Source: Carya illinoinensis (lineage: Eukaryota > Streptophyta > Magnoliopsida > Fagales > Juglandaceae). Taken from it: a DNA stretch of 64,000 nucleotides. Of this stretch, positions 19,746 through 30,829 are shown piece by piece (within the stretch, counting starts at the first letter, position 1; each line of letters begins with the position of its first letter). The position numbers were made by a program, and so were the translations under genes. The stretch lies in NCBI RefSeq assembly GCF_018687715.1, contig NC_056767.1, positions 26,399,501 through 26,463,500 on the forward strand, in the 5' to 3' direction. The notes below the pieces were generated by a model. That model saw only the letters and a program-made list of their open reading frames with translations, was not told the origin of the DNA and searched no databases.

Positions 19746-22700
19746 CAATTATATGCATGTTTGGTGTTTCTCTTAAGGAAAATAACCAATAAAAATTATT
19801 GATAAAAGTGATTGATTGAATTTTTATTTTATTTTTAATTTTTTTATTTAATTGTTAATAAAGTGAATATTAGTGAATTTGTATTTTTTTAAATTTTTAT
19901 AAAAATATTTAAAACTATGTCAAAATTATTAAAATAAAAAAATAAAAAATAAAAAAGCATATTTACCCTCATCGGTTCACTTCATCGGTTGGCCATTGGT
20001 TCCCCTAGCATGACCCTTCTATTAATCTCATTTGTGTATATCCATTACCTAGGAGATCAATACCTAGAGCTCGCACGCAAACAGCTTTCTCAGAACATCG
20101 GAAATTAAACAATATCTTACGTACGGAAATGTCGAAATGGATAAACACTAAAGTGATCATGATCATCAGAAACACGAATGCTTCAAAACAAACTTGACTT
20201 CTACCTTCAGTAAGTTGTTGAGGAGGAACGGAAATCGGCCTAATATTCATTCTGAAATCTGACCAAAAAAGAGAGAAAGAAAAACTATCTAATACTAGTA
20301 GTAGTAGTAGTACTAGGTGGTTGGAAATCTTCAAACTGATCAATGAACAAGACAGTACTACAATGAAAAAAGTAGGTAAATTTAAAACCCATATACAAAA
20401 AATAAAAATCCTACTTTTTAAATTTTATTAGTGGATTTAACAATTTTTTAAATATAGTGTGTGTGACTTACATATCTAAAACTGTATATAGCATTAATAC
20501 TATAATACAAATTAATTAGATCACAATTCAAAGTTAGACCACAGTGTACCCGCTTGCACTGTCTTTAACGGTGGCTTACTTTCAAAATGTCTCTAATTAA
20601 GATGGTAACTTCTTTGTGCGGCTTGGGTAGAGACTAAAAAAATTGTCTGAAAATCATTTTTTTTCCTTTTTTTCATCACTTTTGCACCGTGTTTGTTATA
20701 TTGGGGTATTTGTTGGGGAACCCCCACTCTCTCAACATGTATCATCTTTTATTTTAATGAAGTGTGCTTGGTTAGAGAAAAAAGAAAAAAAGATCATGAG
20801 CTTAATCAGTACTTTTGTGGTTGGGGCTGACCTAACGCATTAAGTATGCTTATGAATTCAAATCAGCTTGCTTAATGGGTTCGTAAAGAAAAGTACAAAT
20901 GTGGTTACTTGATCATGATCAGTTCATAATTGATATATCAATAATACTCATATTAATATTAATATACATTAATCTATGTCAGTTTATTAAACATTTTAAA
21001 TGCAGACACAAACGTGATGAACCAACAAAAACGCTAAAATACAAAAAAATTGGCTTGGCCGTCAAGACCTTTGTAGTGTCTTATTAATGTTGTTCACATG
21101 TATCTGTCCTTGTCTCCTCTTTTCCTCTTTTTCATTTTTTTTTTTAAATAATGAGATAACAAGAAAAAATTATTAAATATTTTGAGAATATGAATGAAAT
21201 GTCGATTGAATCAAAAGATGACATGCTATTAAAATTATTTACATAAACACTATTTTTAATGATATTTCATCTTATAAAAATTAAGAGTACCACATATTTG
21301 TAATTCAAAATTATCTAATAATTACTTAATAACCAATAGCACCGTTTTGGAGCTTATGGCCAGAGCATTGGATGATTATCCACATGCTCAATAAAGATCA
21401 AATGATTAGTTATCAGATAATGGTTTTGGTTTATAATCTAATTACAGATTACATTAAACCACGTCAATTTATAAAAATTTTATATAGACCACAAGCTGAG
21501 ATTCACAACATGTTACTCATGCGATCGACTTCGAACATTGATCACGACATGCATGCTCATGGTGATCATTGGGATATTACATATTCACATGGCTTTATCA
21601 GGTTTGTGCGTTAGAACCAGTTGAATATTTTCCTAATAGAAGGAAAAATAAAGAGCCAAGCATGTTCATGTGAAGTGAAAATATTACGGCTGAGGATTGT
21701 CAAATTCGTTAATGCTGATATGATTATTTTCGTAGTGTGCGCGTCAAAACCTGCTAGTTTTGTTGAATATAATGTCAAATTAGTAGTTAGTGTTCTCTTC
21801 ACATCTTTTTGTTGAATATAATTTCTTTTCATGAATTCAGTCGGCAGCAAAAGTCAAATCATGCATTTTTTATAGGATATTATTGTAACTGTGTGCAAGT
21901 TTCGTAGACTCTTTTTAAAAAATAATAAATTTAAAAAATCTCAAATTTATTTATTTTCTCTCATGGGAATGCTCGAACTTTCTCATAAATGATAGTTGTG
22001 ATAGTTGATCCTAGAAAGAGTTATTAGTTGTCACAAGATGGTCGTCATGGCGGTTGATCAAGAGATGATCAACTCTGCTTTTGACAATTACCCTTCAAGG
22101 AAGCAAATTTTGATTTTTTGTAAGGTTTGAAACATTCAAATATAGACCAATGTGAATGTGGCATTTGTGGGACTAGAAATTTTCAATAGCTATGCCCACT
22201 TTTGGGTTTATCCATTTCAATGGGAATCTTGAGGTTGATGGATAAATGAGAATAGATGACCAAATTTTGTAACCAAAGAAATAAATAAAACAGGGAAGAG
22301 GAAGAATAAGAAGAACAATTTGGAACAAACTTAACTACCTCAACTACCCACCTCATTAATCATGCTGCTGTTGGTTGTGAGCCAAATGCCACGCGTCAAG
22401 CAAGCAACGTAAGCACTGTGGATTGGAACAAGGACGAAGATTCGAAGATATTATCTCTACTTTTGACTGTTTCGAGTTCTTCATGGGTATGGTTCTTATC
22501 TGGTTTAAAACCCTGCACATAGTAAAGATTAGTCTTGAAAAACGAGGGCTTGACTTGATAAAGACCCTTTGGCCATCTCCACCGTAAATGAATTTTTCAA
22601 GAAATCAACTGCTTAATAATGATTAATTATTTATAAATATGAGTAATACTATTTTTCATCTTAAATCTTGCCATTTCTAATTAATTACACATGGCGATCT

Positions 22701-23290
22701 CGAATTTCGGGGGATTTATTCTATCAAACCATGATTAGGATAAAAAATACAAGATTCAGTCCATTTTTTTTTTTCGCCCCGCAGGATCAGTTCTTGGTAA
22801 TCCTCGTGGCCAAGAAGCTTCCAAAATTTGACTTTGAAGATGTTCATTACGTGCAGTGTTCACATTTCAAAAACCAAAAATTCCTAAGATATCATAAAGA
22901 AAATCATCCCATCAACTGCAAAGATCATTCATTCCCAAAAACAGATTGATTTCAGCTAATTATATTTAAGATTTTGGATTAGCTTCAAAGCAAAGACATG
23001 TGAACAGGGCAAATCATCCTTTTTTTTGGGCCTTTTGGACTATTGCTTGATCGATGGGGATGATCTCTACCATATCAGACGGCAAGCAAGAGTACAGGAA
23101 CATGATTATCCATGATCTCTGCAATGTTCTTATCACATACAATTATTTCTAAATATTTCATGAACAAAGTCCAATACAGTCATCTCAAGTAGATCCAAAG
23201 GTGGTTCTTTCCTACCAAACTTCGCTTTCCTGCCCCCCTACGTCTTAACGCTGAATCATCCCCTCTCTCTCTCGCTCTCTCTCTCTTCCC
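19746..23290. other. Intergenic stretch without a supported gene
   Basis: AT-rich DNA. A minus-strand open stretch at 20005-20343 encodes a hydrophobic N-terminus (LVLLLLLVLDSF) but has no recognisable domain and an uncertain start, so I do not call a gene. A run of CACTTTTTTGTTG-like low-complexity sequence and short A/T tracts make up most of the rest. Confidence 0.5.
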
Positions 23291-23294
23291 CTTC

Positions 23295-23302
23295 TATATA
23301 TA
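23295..23302 (+). promoter_or_regulatory. TATA box of the small gene at 23454
   Basis: TATATATA follows a CT-rich tract (CTCTCTCTCTTCCCC) and is about 150 bases upstream of the first ATG. No ATG intervenes in the leader. Confidence 0.6.
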
Positions 23303-23453
23303 TTGGCGCACACGGCTATTGTTCTTATTGGTTATTATTAGTTTTAGCAGTTGCAGAGACAGAGATATAGGTCGATAGGACTAGATAGAAATATAGAGGA
23401 GACAGCACTAAAATATCCCAGAGTTTTGCAGAGTTTCTCTTAGCCCGGAGAGG

Positions 23454-23675
23454 ATGGAGAACGCGAAGAACAACAACAGCAGCAGCCATAACAAGACGAG
23501 CGAAAAGAGAGTTGGGATCGAGCAGAAGGGTTTTCCGGTGCATAGTCAAGTCCGAAAGATTAAGCAGGAATCCGAGAAAATCATAGACTGGTCACCGGAA
23601 CAGCCAGAGATGAGACTGGTGCTCCGGGAGATCCAACGGCGGCTTTCTCGTTCGCCCTTGGGATTATCTTGCTGA
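23454..23675 (+). CDS. Small hydrophilic protein of unknown function, 73 residues
   Basis: The first ATG after the TATA box opens a 73-residue frame ending TGA. The N-terminus is rich in Asn, Ser and Lys (KNNNSSSHNKTSEKR), followed by a compact block (VHSQVRKIKQESEKIIDWSP, then EMRLVLREIQRRLSRSPLG). There is no signal peptide or membrane segment. The C-terminal block looks like a conserved plant small-protein module that I cannot name; an RxxS site near the end could be phosphorylated. CT-rich leader, TATA box and A/T-rich 3' region make a conventional single-exon plant gene. I infer it is real from promoter, leader and codon composition together. Confidence 0.6.
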   Translation: MENAKNNNSSSHNKTSEKRVGIEQKGFPVHSQVRKIKQESEKIIDWSPEQPEMRLVLREIQRRLSRSPLGLSC

Positions 23676-24003
23676 CCCTTTTTGGGTGATTACTCTTTAG
23701 GATGTTGAATTTTGGTGCTGAAAAGTGAAGATGGGTTGTCTTTATGCCATCTCTGTAAACAGAGACACAGGGTTTCTCTGTTTCCTCTGTTCTTTTTCTC
23801 CCCTGTTTTCTCTCTCTCTTTTTTTTTTTTTCCTTTTTATTTTTCTTTTTCTTTTTTCCATTGTATATACCTTTTTCGATATACATGATATGGTAGCTTT
23901 TGTAATATAAACGGACTAATCTTGAGGATGATGGATTTTACTGTCCTAGCTATTGATTTCCCCTGATTTTACAGATCATGTGGGATGGAAAATTCACTTC
24001 GGC

Positions 24004-24006
<3 letters not shown>

Positions 24007-24047
<41 letters not shown>
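24007..24047. repeat. (CT)n microsatellite
   Basis: About twenty CT units, about 330 bases downstream of the small gene. Confidence 0.95.
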
Positions 24048-24048
<1 letters not shown>

Positions 24049-24657
24049 AATTTTCCTATTTTCTTTTGGCTGGGAATATGGAACAAATTCACCAGGTTTT
24101 GATGATTAAGATAGTAATCGAATGCTTCGGTAAAAAAATACTGCCAATTCACAAGATTATGATTATTAAGATGGTAACCAATTAATATTGCTTTGATTCT
24201 GATATTGCTGAACTAAAGTTGGGTTCTAACATAAATTATAAAGAAAAATAATTGATATGAGATCTGAACTATCTGCAGCAGCAGCAGAAGCAGAAGCCTA
24301 AGCTCCTTGCTAATTTGCTGCTACTTTTCTCTTAACCAAGAAGAAAAGAAAGGATGTCTTGTAATTGTCCCACACTCTGTTTTCTGCATGTTTTGAAACT
24401 GATCGTTCATCCTCTTTTCGTTTGTCTTTAAGCTTCTTTCAAAGGATCCGAATATTCGAGAACGAGGACTTCAGGTTAAAACTTTCTCGTCCTCTTTGTT
24501 TATTATACCATTTGATCATATGGGTTTAGTTTCAATATTTCAAACAGTAATTAATAGGGTAATGTATCTTAAAAGATTTTTTCTAATGAATAGTTATAGA
24601 GTTTTGTATTCTCGTGCCAATCATGATTTGGTAGAGTGAAAGAGAATAGGATTTGGG

Positions 24658-24853
24658 TTCCGTCTGGACGTTAAAAATTATTAATCTTAATTCTTAAATT
24701 TAAAATTTTTATTCTATTATTATTATTTTTTAAATTTTCATATAAAATATAATAAATAATTTAATTTTTTCTTAATTTTTTCAAATTTTAAAATAATAAT
24801 ATTATCTTAAAATTTAAAATTTTCACCTTAAAATTATCACTTACCAAGCCGAA
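24658..24853. mobile_element. Degenerate MITE-like AT-rich element, third relative
   Basis: It starts GGTTCCGTCTGGACGTTAAA and ends TTACCAAGCCGAAAC, with an interior (TTTTCATATAAAATATAATA) that closely matches the interior of the copy at 19542 (TTTTCATACAAAATATAATA). The ends are decayed. Confidence 0.4.
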
Positions 24854-25841
24854 ACCCGGATCAACCTATTCACCTCTGAAATACACCCACATTTTTTTTT
24901 AAAATCTTTTAAAACAAAGCAAGGGTGAAACTGTTCTTTTCTTTACCAAAAACAAAGGTTTGACAATGGTCCCCACCAGCCATTGGATCCTGCTCTCCCC
25001 AGCACTGTACATGACAAAACTCGCTTACAAATCAAATAAGAAATGAAAAACCCGTCTCGAATCATGTTGAGAAGCCTTTGTACCTCTATGGCTCTATAGG
25101 GGAATACTATGCTGACCCAAAGATTCCTTCGAGGTGCCATTGGCGTCATCTTTGACAAAGAAATCTGCGGTCTGATTCATTTCCCATGAAAACAACACCA
25201 CCAAACTGTTGTTACATTCAAACAAAAAGGGTAAAAAGCTTGATGCAAAGTTTGTAACCCATCTTGGATACTATTGTTACAGTTTACAGTGGATGCCACG
25301 CGGAGTGAGATATTCTGCAACAGAGAATAGACCTTTCAGCACCCAAAGCTTGTCGAGAATTGTTGGGCGGGAGACTCTTAATACTTCAAATCAGCATATA
25401 TATATATAACAATAAATACACTTCTGATATGTGGATTCCACTACAAAATGGTCATTGTGACATAGTTCTTTCCTTTTTGTATCCTCTTTTCCTTTGATAA
25501 TAGTTTTCTAATCTCAAGCTCTTCTGAATGGTCTCAGCTTATGGAAGAAATTGAATATGGATATGGTAGATAGCCGGGGTACCCAAACTCGCTTTCGGGT
25601 TCATATCCCCTTAATTAGTAGTGATTGGGCTGAAGTCAGGGGTTGGGATTCAAGAGAAATAAAATACCAGTGTCTAGTTTTGATATAACCATCTCACATT
25701 GTTCAGAGAGCCCAAGCATATAGCAAATGGGGTGAAACTGAAGAGTTTCTGTGCCATTCGTCACTGCCACAAGAGGCTAGAGATCTTTTAGCAATGGATC
25801 GAACAGGTATTCCAGTGTTGCAACTTCGTTAAAACTCATGG

Positions 25842-25888
<47 letters not shown>

Positions 25889-25949
25889 AATATGTTCTTG
25901 GTTATTTTATTGAACAAAGGTACACGGAATGCTGGGAACACCAAAGCAG
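24854..25949. other. Intergenic stretch before the Copia element
   Basis: The minus strand at about 25066-25180 reads NQTADFFVKDDANGTSKES, then LGQHSIPL and a stop. It is coding-like and could be a last-exon remnant, but nothing upstream joins to it. A (CT)n tract of about twenty units lies at 25846-25887. Confidence 0.35.
25846..25887. repeat. (CT)n microsatellite
   Basis: About twenty CT units, 60 bases before the Copia 5' LTR. Confidence 0.95.
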
Positions 25950-26207
25950 TGTTAAGGAAATCAAAATGGCAGATCAAATGCACATGATTGAAGCCACTAC
26001 AGAACAATTATCATTCAAGTCTCCAGGATATTAGCACCACGATATCAGAATATTAATTTCTTGTAACGGATAGTAGTTTAATGTTGATTTATTACCTTGT
26101 ATAAATTAAGTTACCTTGTATAGTTTATCTACAACTTCAGTATGTATACTTGTAAAGAACATGAAATGAAATATAAAAACTTTTTCTCTCTATACCCAGC
26201 TCTTTCA
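25950..26207 (+). repeat. Copia 5' LTR
   Basis: Begins TGTTAAGGAAATC and ends CTCTTTCA, directly before the primer-binding site. It aligns along its length with 34459-34706 (ATCAAAATGRCAGATCAAAT at the start, TTTTCTCTCT near the end). Confidence 0.85.
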
Positions 26208-26220
26208 TGGTATTCAAGCC
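26208..26220 (+). other. Copia primer-binding site
   Basis: TGGTATTCAAGCC resembles the TGGTATCAGAGCC complement of the initiator methionine tRNA 3' end used by plant Copia elements, with about three mismatches. Confidence 0.7.
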
Positions 26221-26786
26221 CCACGGGCTTACACCTATTGTTATGGCCAATTCTAGTTCTACTCCCACAACGTTTTCCTTTCCCAACATCACATGGTTTG
26301 TATCAAATTATGCAGCTCAAATTACTTGTTATGGCTGTTATAGTTCCTTCCAGTCTTAAGGAGTCAATATTTTTTGGGTATTGTTGATGGCACTGAGCCA
26401 TCCCCTCCACACACCCACCTGATTCCCAAACTCTAAATCCAGATTACATCATCTCGAGCAAGAAAGATCAGTATCTACTAAGTTGGATTAATGCCACGCT
26501 TACTGAAGTTGTACTTTCAACTATGTATGGTCTTAACACTTCCAAGCAAGTGTGGCAATCTTTAGCAGCCAGATTTTCATTGCAATCTCGTTCACAAGTT
26601 GCACATCTCAAAAGGCAATTACAGAATTTTTGCCAATACTCCAACTCCTACCAATAATTTCTATCCTTAGCCAAGGCACTGGCAGATCAGTTAGCAGCAA
26701 TGGGGAAACCAGTTAATTATGAAGACCTCATCTCATATATCACTAGTGGACTATAAGCCCCTCATATACCTATTGCGACTCTGGTC

Positions 26787-27201
26787 TGTCCAAAAATCAC
26801 ACAAGACGATAGAAAGATAATATTTAAGTGGTTCGGCAACTTGCTTTCGTCCACTGAAGCGGAAACTCAATATTTTCAATATGTTTGTACAAAATTACAA
26901 ACACTCATAAACAACTCTCTATCTCTCGAAATGGCCCTTTGTTTTGAGTTTCCCCAGAACTTATATTTCGCCCACAGTCCTGCTTTGATCTCTCATCGCA
27001 ATGAGGATGATTTTAATGTTCAGCAAATGACCTCCTTTTATAGGAGGAGTCATGGGAGACAAACTCCCACACTTATTGACCAAGAGGGAGGCTTCTTTCG
27101 GTGCACAAATATTGGTCAATATTTGCTGCTAGAAACTTACTGTGGGTGGCTTGGCTGGCTGCATACTCAAGTGACCTTTCAAACTTGGTGGGTTTCCAAC
27201 A
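26787..27201 (-). repeat. LTR of the nested element (3' LTR in element sense)
   Basis: Runs from TGTCCAAAAATCACAC to GGGTTTCCAACA. Matches 30411-30829 over its full length with scattered substitutions and one 5-base indel near the start. Confidence 0.85.
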
Positions 27202-28824
27202 ATCACCTCCTCCACCCAAGTGTGCTATACTAGGATGGTACAAACGGTTGCATCCTTCAAATGATTGCACTCCTTCATTGGAATGCTTATTAGCCATGAG
27301 AGATTTCCACTACCAAATGCATCTGTAGGTACGTCTTCAAATGGATATCCAAATGCCTCTCCAAATGTATTTTCAGATGCATCAGCATCGTCTACATCCA
27401 AGGAGCTTGCAAGAGATTTTCTTCATAGGAGATTTACAAGTGCTTTATTGCACAATCTCAACTCTCTATGATTCTTTTTTCGCTCGAGTCCATGAGTCCA
27501 CACTCATGTACACCTTGAGCAAACTAAGCTTCGCTCGATCCACAACCGAGCGAATAATCTACCTGGTGCTTTTATAGCTTTCAAAACCAAGCTCCATAAT
27601 CCTACAATCACACCAATCTCCAACTTGGAGACTGGTTCTCAGCATGCTAGCCTTTATCTTCAGCATGATCCCTTATCATCTTTATAATTTTACAGCTCAT
27701 GTCTTCAACTTAGAAGACTAACTAAAGTGATGCATAACTTTAGTTCAGCCCTTAATCAACACATCTATATAGTGCAACGCATCTCCCACTGCACTGAGAA
27801 TCAATGGTCTCGCACGGACCTTGACACATATCAGAGAACTTGTTGCTGAGGTTTCCATCTCTAACCTGGGCGACTGACTCCTCATCCTGCTGCTAACATA
27901 TCCTGTCTTCAGTCGATGTGCTCATCTTGTGTGCAGTCTCTACTAACTTCGACTTGCACAATCTTCATTCTTGCAAGATTTTCCTCCATACTGTAGTTTA
28001 CTACCTTCATTCAGCAGGATATAGTTTAAGGTAGTAACCATCATGGAGGTCTGATCGTCTTGGCAGTCATGCAATCATCAACTTTAGGTGTAGATATCCC
28101 TGGAACATCTGACGTTTTGTTCCCATTTCTCACACCTTTGCTTCATGTCGTGGTCTAGGGAGATTTCTTCAGATTTAGATGAGGAAAAGTAAAGCTAACT
28201 TTCTTTTACTTCCTCATCTAATTCACACGACTATTACCACGAGCCAAAACCAATGAATCATTTGTGACCTTCCACGCCCTTTTGAGAAAACACTACTAAA
28301 TGACTGCTGTCTCCAAGCTGTCTTTAACAGCATTGTGCATTGCAAGAAATACGACGTAATGTATTTCTTCAGTCACCATATTCACAACATCATTCTCAGT
28401 TTTCTCCTGATTTTAGTAGTCTCTTGTGGCCTGTCTTGCCATAATTTTTAGCGAGTTATCCGTTGTCCAGATCTTGACTTGCCTCTGCCCTTACTATCAA
28501 CATTCAGGACCAACAACTCGAGATCTTGCTAGAATATCTTCTGCGCACCTCATCATCTAGGATAAGATCTCTTACATTAAGAAACTTCAACTTCGTTTTC
28601 TTTGCAGAATTACTCTTCTACCTTTTCTGAAATTGAACTGTTTCTTCATCTGTACTTTGTTATTTGCAACTGACTTTTTAAAGAAAGCCATAATGAGATC
28701 CATTGCAGTTCTCCTCTTAATAACATTATGCTCCATGAGTTGTATGACTGCCAAAACCTGCTGATATAACAAGTTAATTAGCATCGTCCAATGATCTGAA
28801 GTTTGATCCTCAAACTTCACGATC

Positions 28825-29040
28825 CCAACTAGCTTAAATCAAGCCCAAACGAACTGAGTCCGGCAACATTGGACTCCAACTGGCTGACATCAAACCCCAA
28901 AACTAATGAGTCTGGCACGACTCCAACTGGCTGAGATCAAGCCCAAAATAAATGAGTCCATCTTGACTCCAACTAGTTGCGATCAAGCCCCAAAAAAATG
29001 AGTCTATCACGACTCTAACTAGCTGCGATCAAGTCTACAA
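28825..29040. repeat. 46-47-bp tandem repeat in the nested element
   Basis: The anchor GACTC(C/T) recurs at 28872, 28919, 28965 and 29011, within units of the form ATCAAGCCC...AATGAGTC...GACTCCAACTGG. It is adjacent to the 153-bp array and shares the words GATCAAGCCC and AACTCCAACT with it. Confidence 0.8.
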
Positions 29041-29041
29041 C

Positions 29042-29930
29042 TTATCTGAAGTATGAACGGTCCAGATCATTAGTACCGATGCCGAATCTCAACATTCCCA
29101 CCGTACGAATGAGTCTGAAATGATCCAAATAGTTTGTCAGCACTATTTGATCATCGCAAAGGAACTCCAACTGGCGTAGATCTAGCCCAAAATGATCTGT
29201 AACACGTAGAAGGTTCAGATCGAAGGTACTGATGGAAAATCTCAACATTTCCACCATACGGATGAGTCCGAAATGATCCAAATAGTTTGTCAGCACTATT
29301 AGATCATCATAATTGAACTCCAACTAGCGTAGATCTAGCCCAAAATGATCTGCAACTCATGGATGGTTTAGATCGAATGTACCGATGGCGAATCTCAATA
29401 TTCCCACCATATAGATGAGTCCGGAATAATCCAAATACTTTGTCAACATTATTTGATCATCATAATTGAACTCCAACTGGCGTTGATCAAGCCCAAAATG
29501 ATTTGCAACTCGTGAACGGTTCAGATCGAATATACCGATGGCGAATCTCAACATTCTCACCATACAGATGAGTCTGAAATGCTCCAAATAGTTTGTTAAC
29601 ACTATTTGATTATCGCAATGGAACTCCAACTAGCGTAGATCTAGCCCAAAATGATCTGCAACTCGTGGACTGTTCAGATCGAATGTACCGATAGTGAATC
29701 TCAGCATTCCCACCGTATAGATGAGTCCAGAATGATCCAAATAGTTTATTAGTACTATTTGATCAACGCAATTGAACTCCAATTGGCGTAGATCTAACCC
29801 AAAATGATCTGTAACACGTAGACGATTCAGATCGAAGGTACCGATGACAAATCTCAACATTTCCATCGTACGGATGAGTCCAGAATGATCCAAATATTTG
29901 GAAAGCACTATTTGACCATTGAAATCAGAT
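29042..29930 (-). repeat. Exact 153-bp tandem array with a 51-codon reading frame
   Basis: The anchor AACTCCAA starts at 29163, 29316, 29469, 29622 and 29775: four consecutive intervals of exactly 153 bases. Units differ by substitutions but not by indels. The minus strand stays in one frame across the whole array and reads repeats containing FGLIRTVGMLRF, GTFDLNRSRV and DHFGLDLRQLEF. Stops arise from single changes, such as TAG where other copies have CAG (29630-29632), and TGA where others have CGA (29357-29359). No known domain is recognised. Whether it was ever translated is unknown. Confidence 0.85.
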
Positions 29931-30052
29931 TTCGAATGGTTTTGATCTAGCCCAACAAAGATCTGAAAAATGGACGGTCCAGATCATTTGGCATGTGAGA
30001 TGCACGCGCAGCAGAATGGCGCCTGAGGCACGTGCGGCTTGTGGCCTACACG

Positions 30053-30256
30053 CGCCAGTGTCCTCTAGGGCGCTTGGGGGTGCGTGAGCTCGTGCCACTC
30101 TCTCGTCTTCAACCCCTGGTGCGCGTGGGGGCGCATGGACGCGTGTCCCTCACACGTCTTCTTCCTCCAGATGCGAGTGGGATGCGTGGGTGCGTGTTAC
30201 CCACTCGTCTTCTTCCTCTGGTGCGATTGAAGCGCGTTTGTGCACTCTCCAACTTC
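30053..30256. repeat. GC-rich 51-bp repeat next to the 5' LTR of the nested element
   Basis: CGTCTT recurs at 30104, 30155 and 30206 in units containing CGTCTTCTTCCTCYRG and GGTGCGTG; a weaker first unit starts near 30053. The period, 51, is one third of the 153-bp period nearby, though the sequences are not obviously related. Confidence 0.7.
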
Positions 30257-30410
30257 TAGGGGCGTGTACGGGCTCCTCCGTCATCTGTTTTTGATGCCGT
30301 TTGTGGCAACAAATTCGTCTTAACGCGAGGAACATTATTGTGTGATGAAAAATTGATTTCGATCAACTTGATTTTTCTAGATAGTACGAAACCAAAGTTT
30401 TGATACCAAT

Positions 30411-30829
30411 TGTTTTATCTAAAAATTACACAAGACGATAGAGAGATAATATTTAAGTGATTCGGCAACTTATCTACGTCCACTGAAGCGGAAACTCAAT
30501 ATTTTTAATATGTTTATACAAAATTACAAACATTCATAAACAACTCTCTATCTCTCAAAATAGCCCCCTGTTCTGGGTTTTCCCAGAACTTATATTTCGC
30601 CCACAGCCCTACCTTGATCTCTCATCGCAGTGAGGATACTTTTAATGTTCAGCAAATGACCTCCTTTTATAGGAGGAGCCATGGGGGACAAACTCCCACA
30701 CTTATTGACCAAGAGGGAGGCTTCTTTCGGTGCACAAATATTGGTCAATATTTGCTGCTAGAAACTTACGGTGGGTGGCTTGGCTGGCTGCATACTCAAG
30801 TACCTTTCACACTTGGGGGGTTTCCAACA
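30411..30829 (-). repeat. LTR of the nested element (5' LTR in element sense)
   Basis: Runs from TGTTTTATCTAAAAATTACA to GGGTTTCCAACA, and shares long blocks such as GGTGCACAAATATTGGTCAA with the other LTR. Confidence 0.85.

Larger units (their letters stand above)
26787..30829 (-). mobile_element. Nested non-coding LTR retrotransposon (LARD-like), inserted in Copia gag
   Basis: Two LTR copies, 26787-27201 and 30411-30829, enclose about 3.2 kb. On the minus strand the primer-binding site TGGTATCAAAAC (about 30397-30408) follows the 5' LTR, and a purine tract (GGGTGGAGGAGGTGAT, about 27202-27217) precedes the 3' LTR, giving the orientation. The interior has no gag or pol that I recognise; it carries tandem repeats instead. 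ATACC occurs at 30830-30834 and at 26766-26770, a possible target duplication, but 16 extra bases lie between the latter and the LTR. Such elements depend on proteins from other elements. Confidence 0.8.

Noticed and set aside
20005..20343. Membrane protein gene on the minus strand
   Set aside because: It has a hydrophobic start but no conserved motif, no clear promoter, and composition like the surrounding AT-rich DNA.
29042..29908. Three separate minus-strand genes
   Set aside because: All three lie in one frame of the 153-bp tandem array and are split only by point stops; they are repeat units, not genes.
28840..30260. CRISPR-like array
   Set aside because: Repeats are directly adjacent with no unique spacers, lie between LTRs in plant nuclear DNA, and have periods of 46, 51 and 153 bases.
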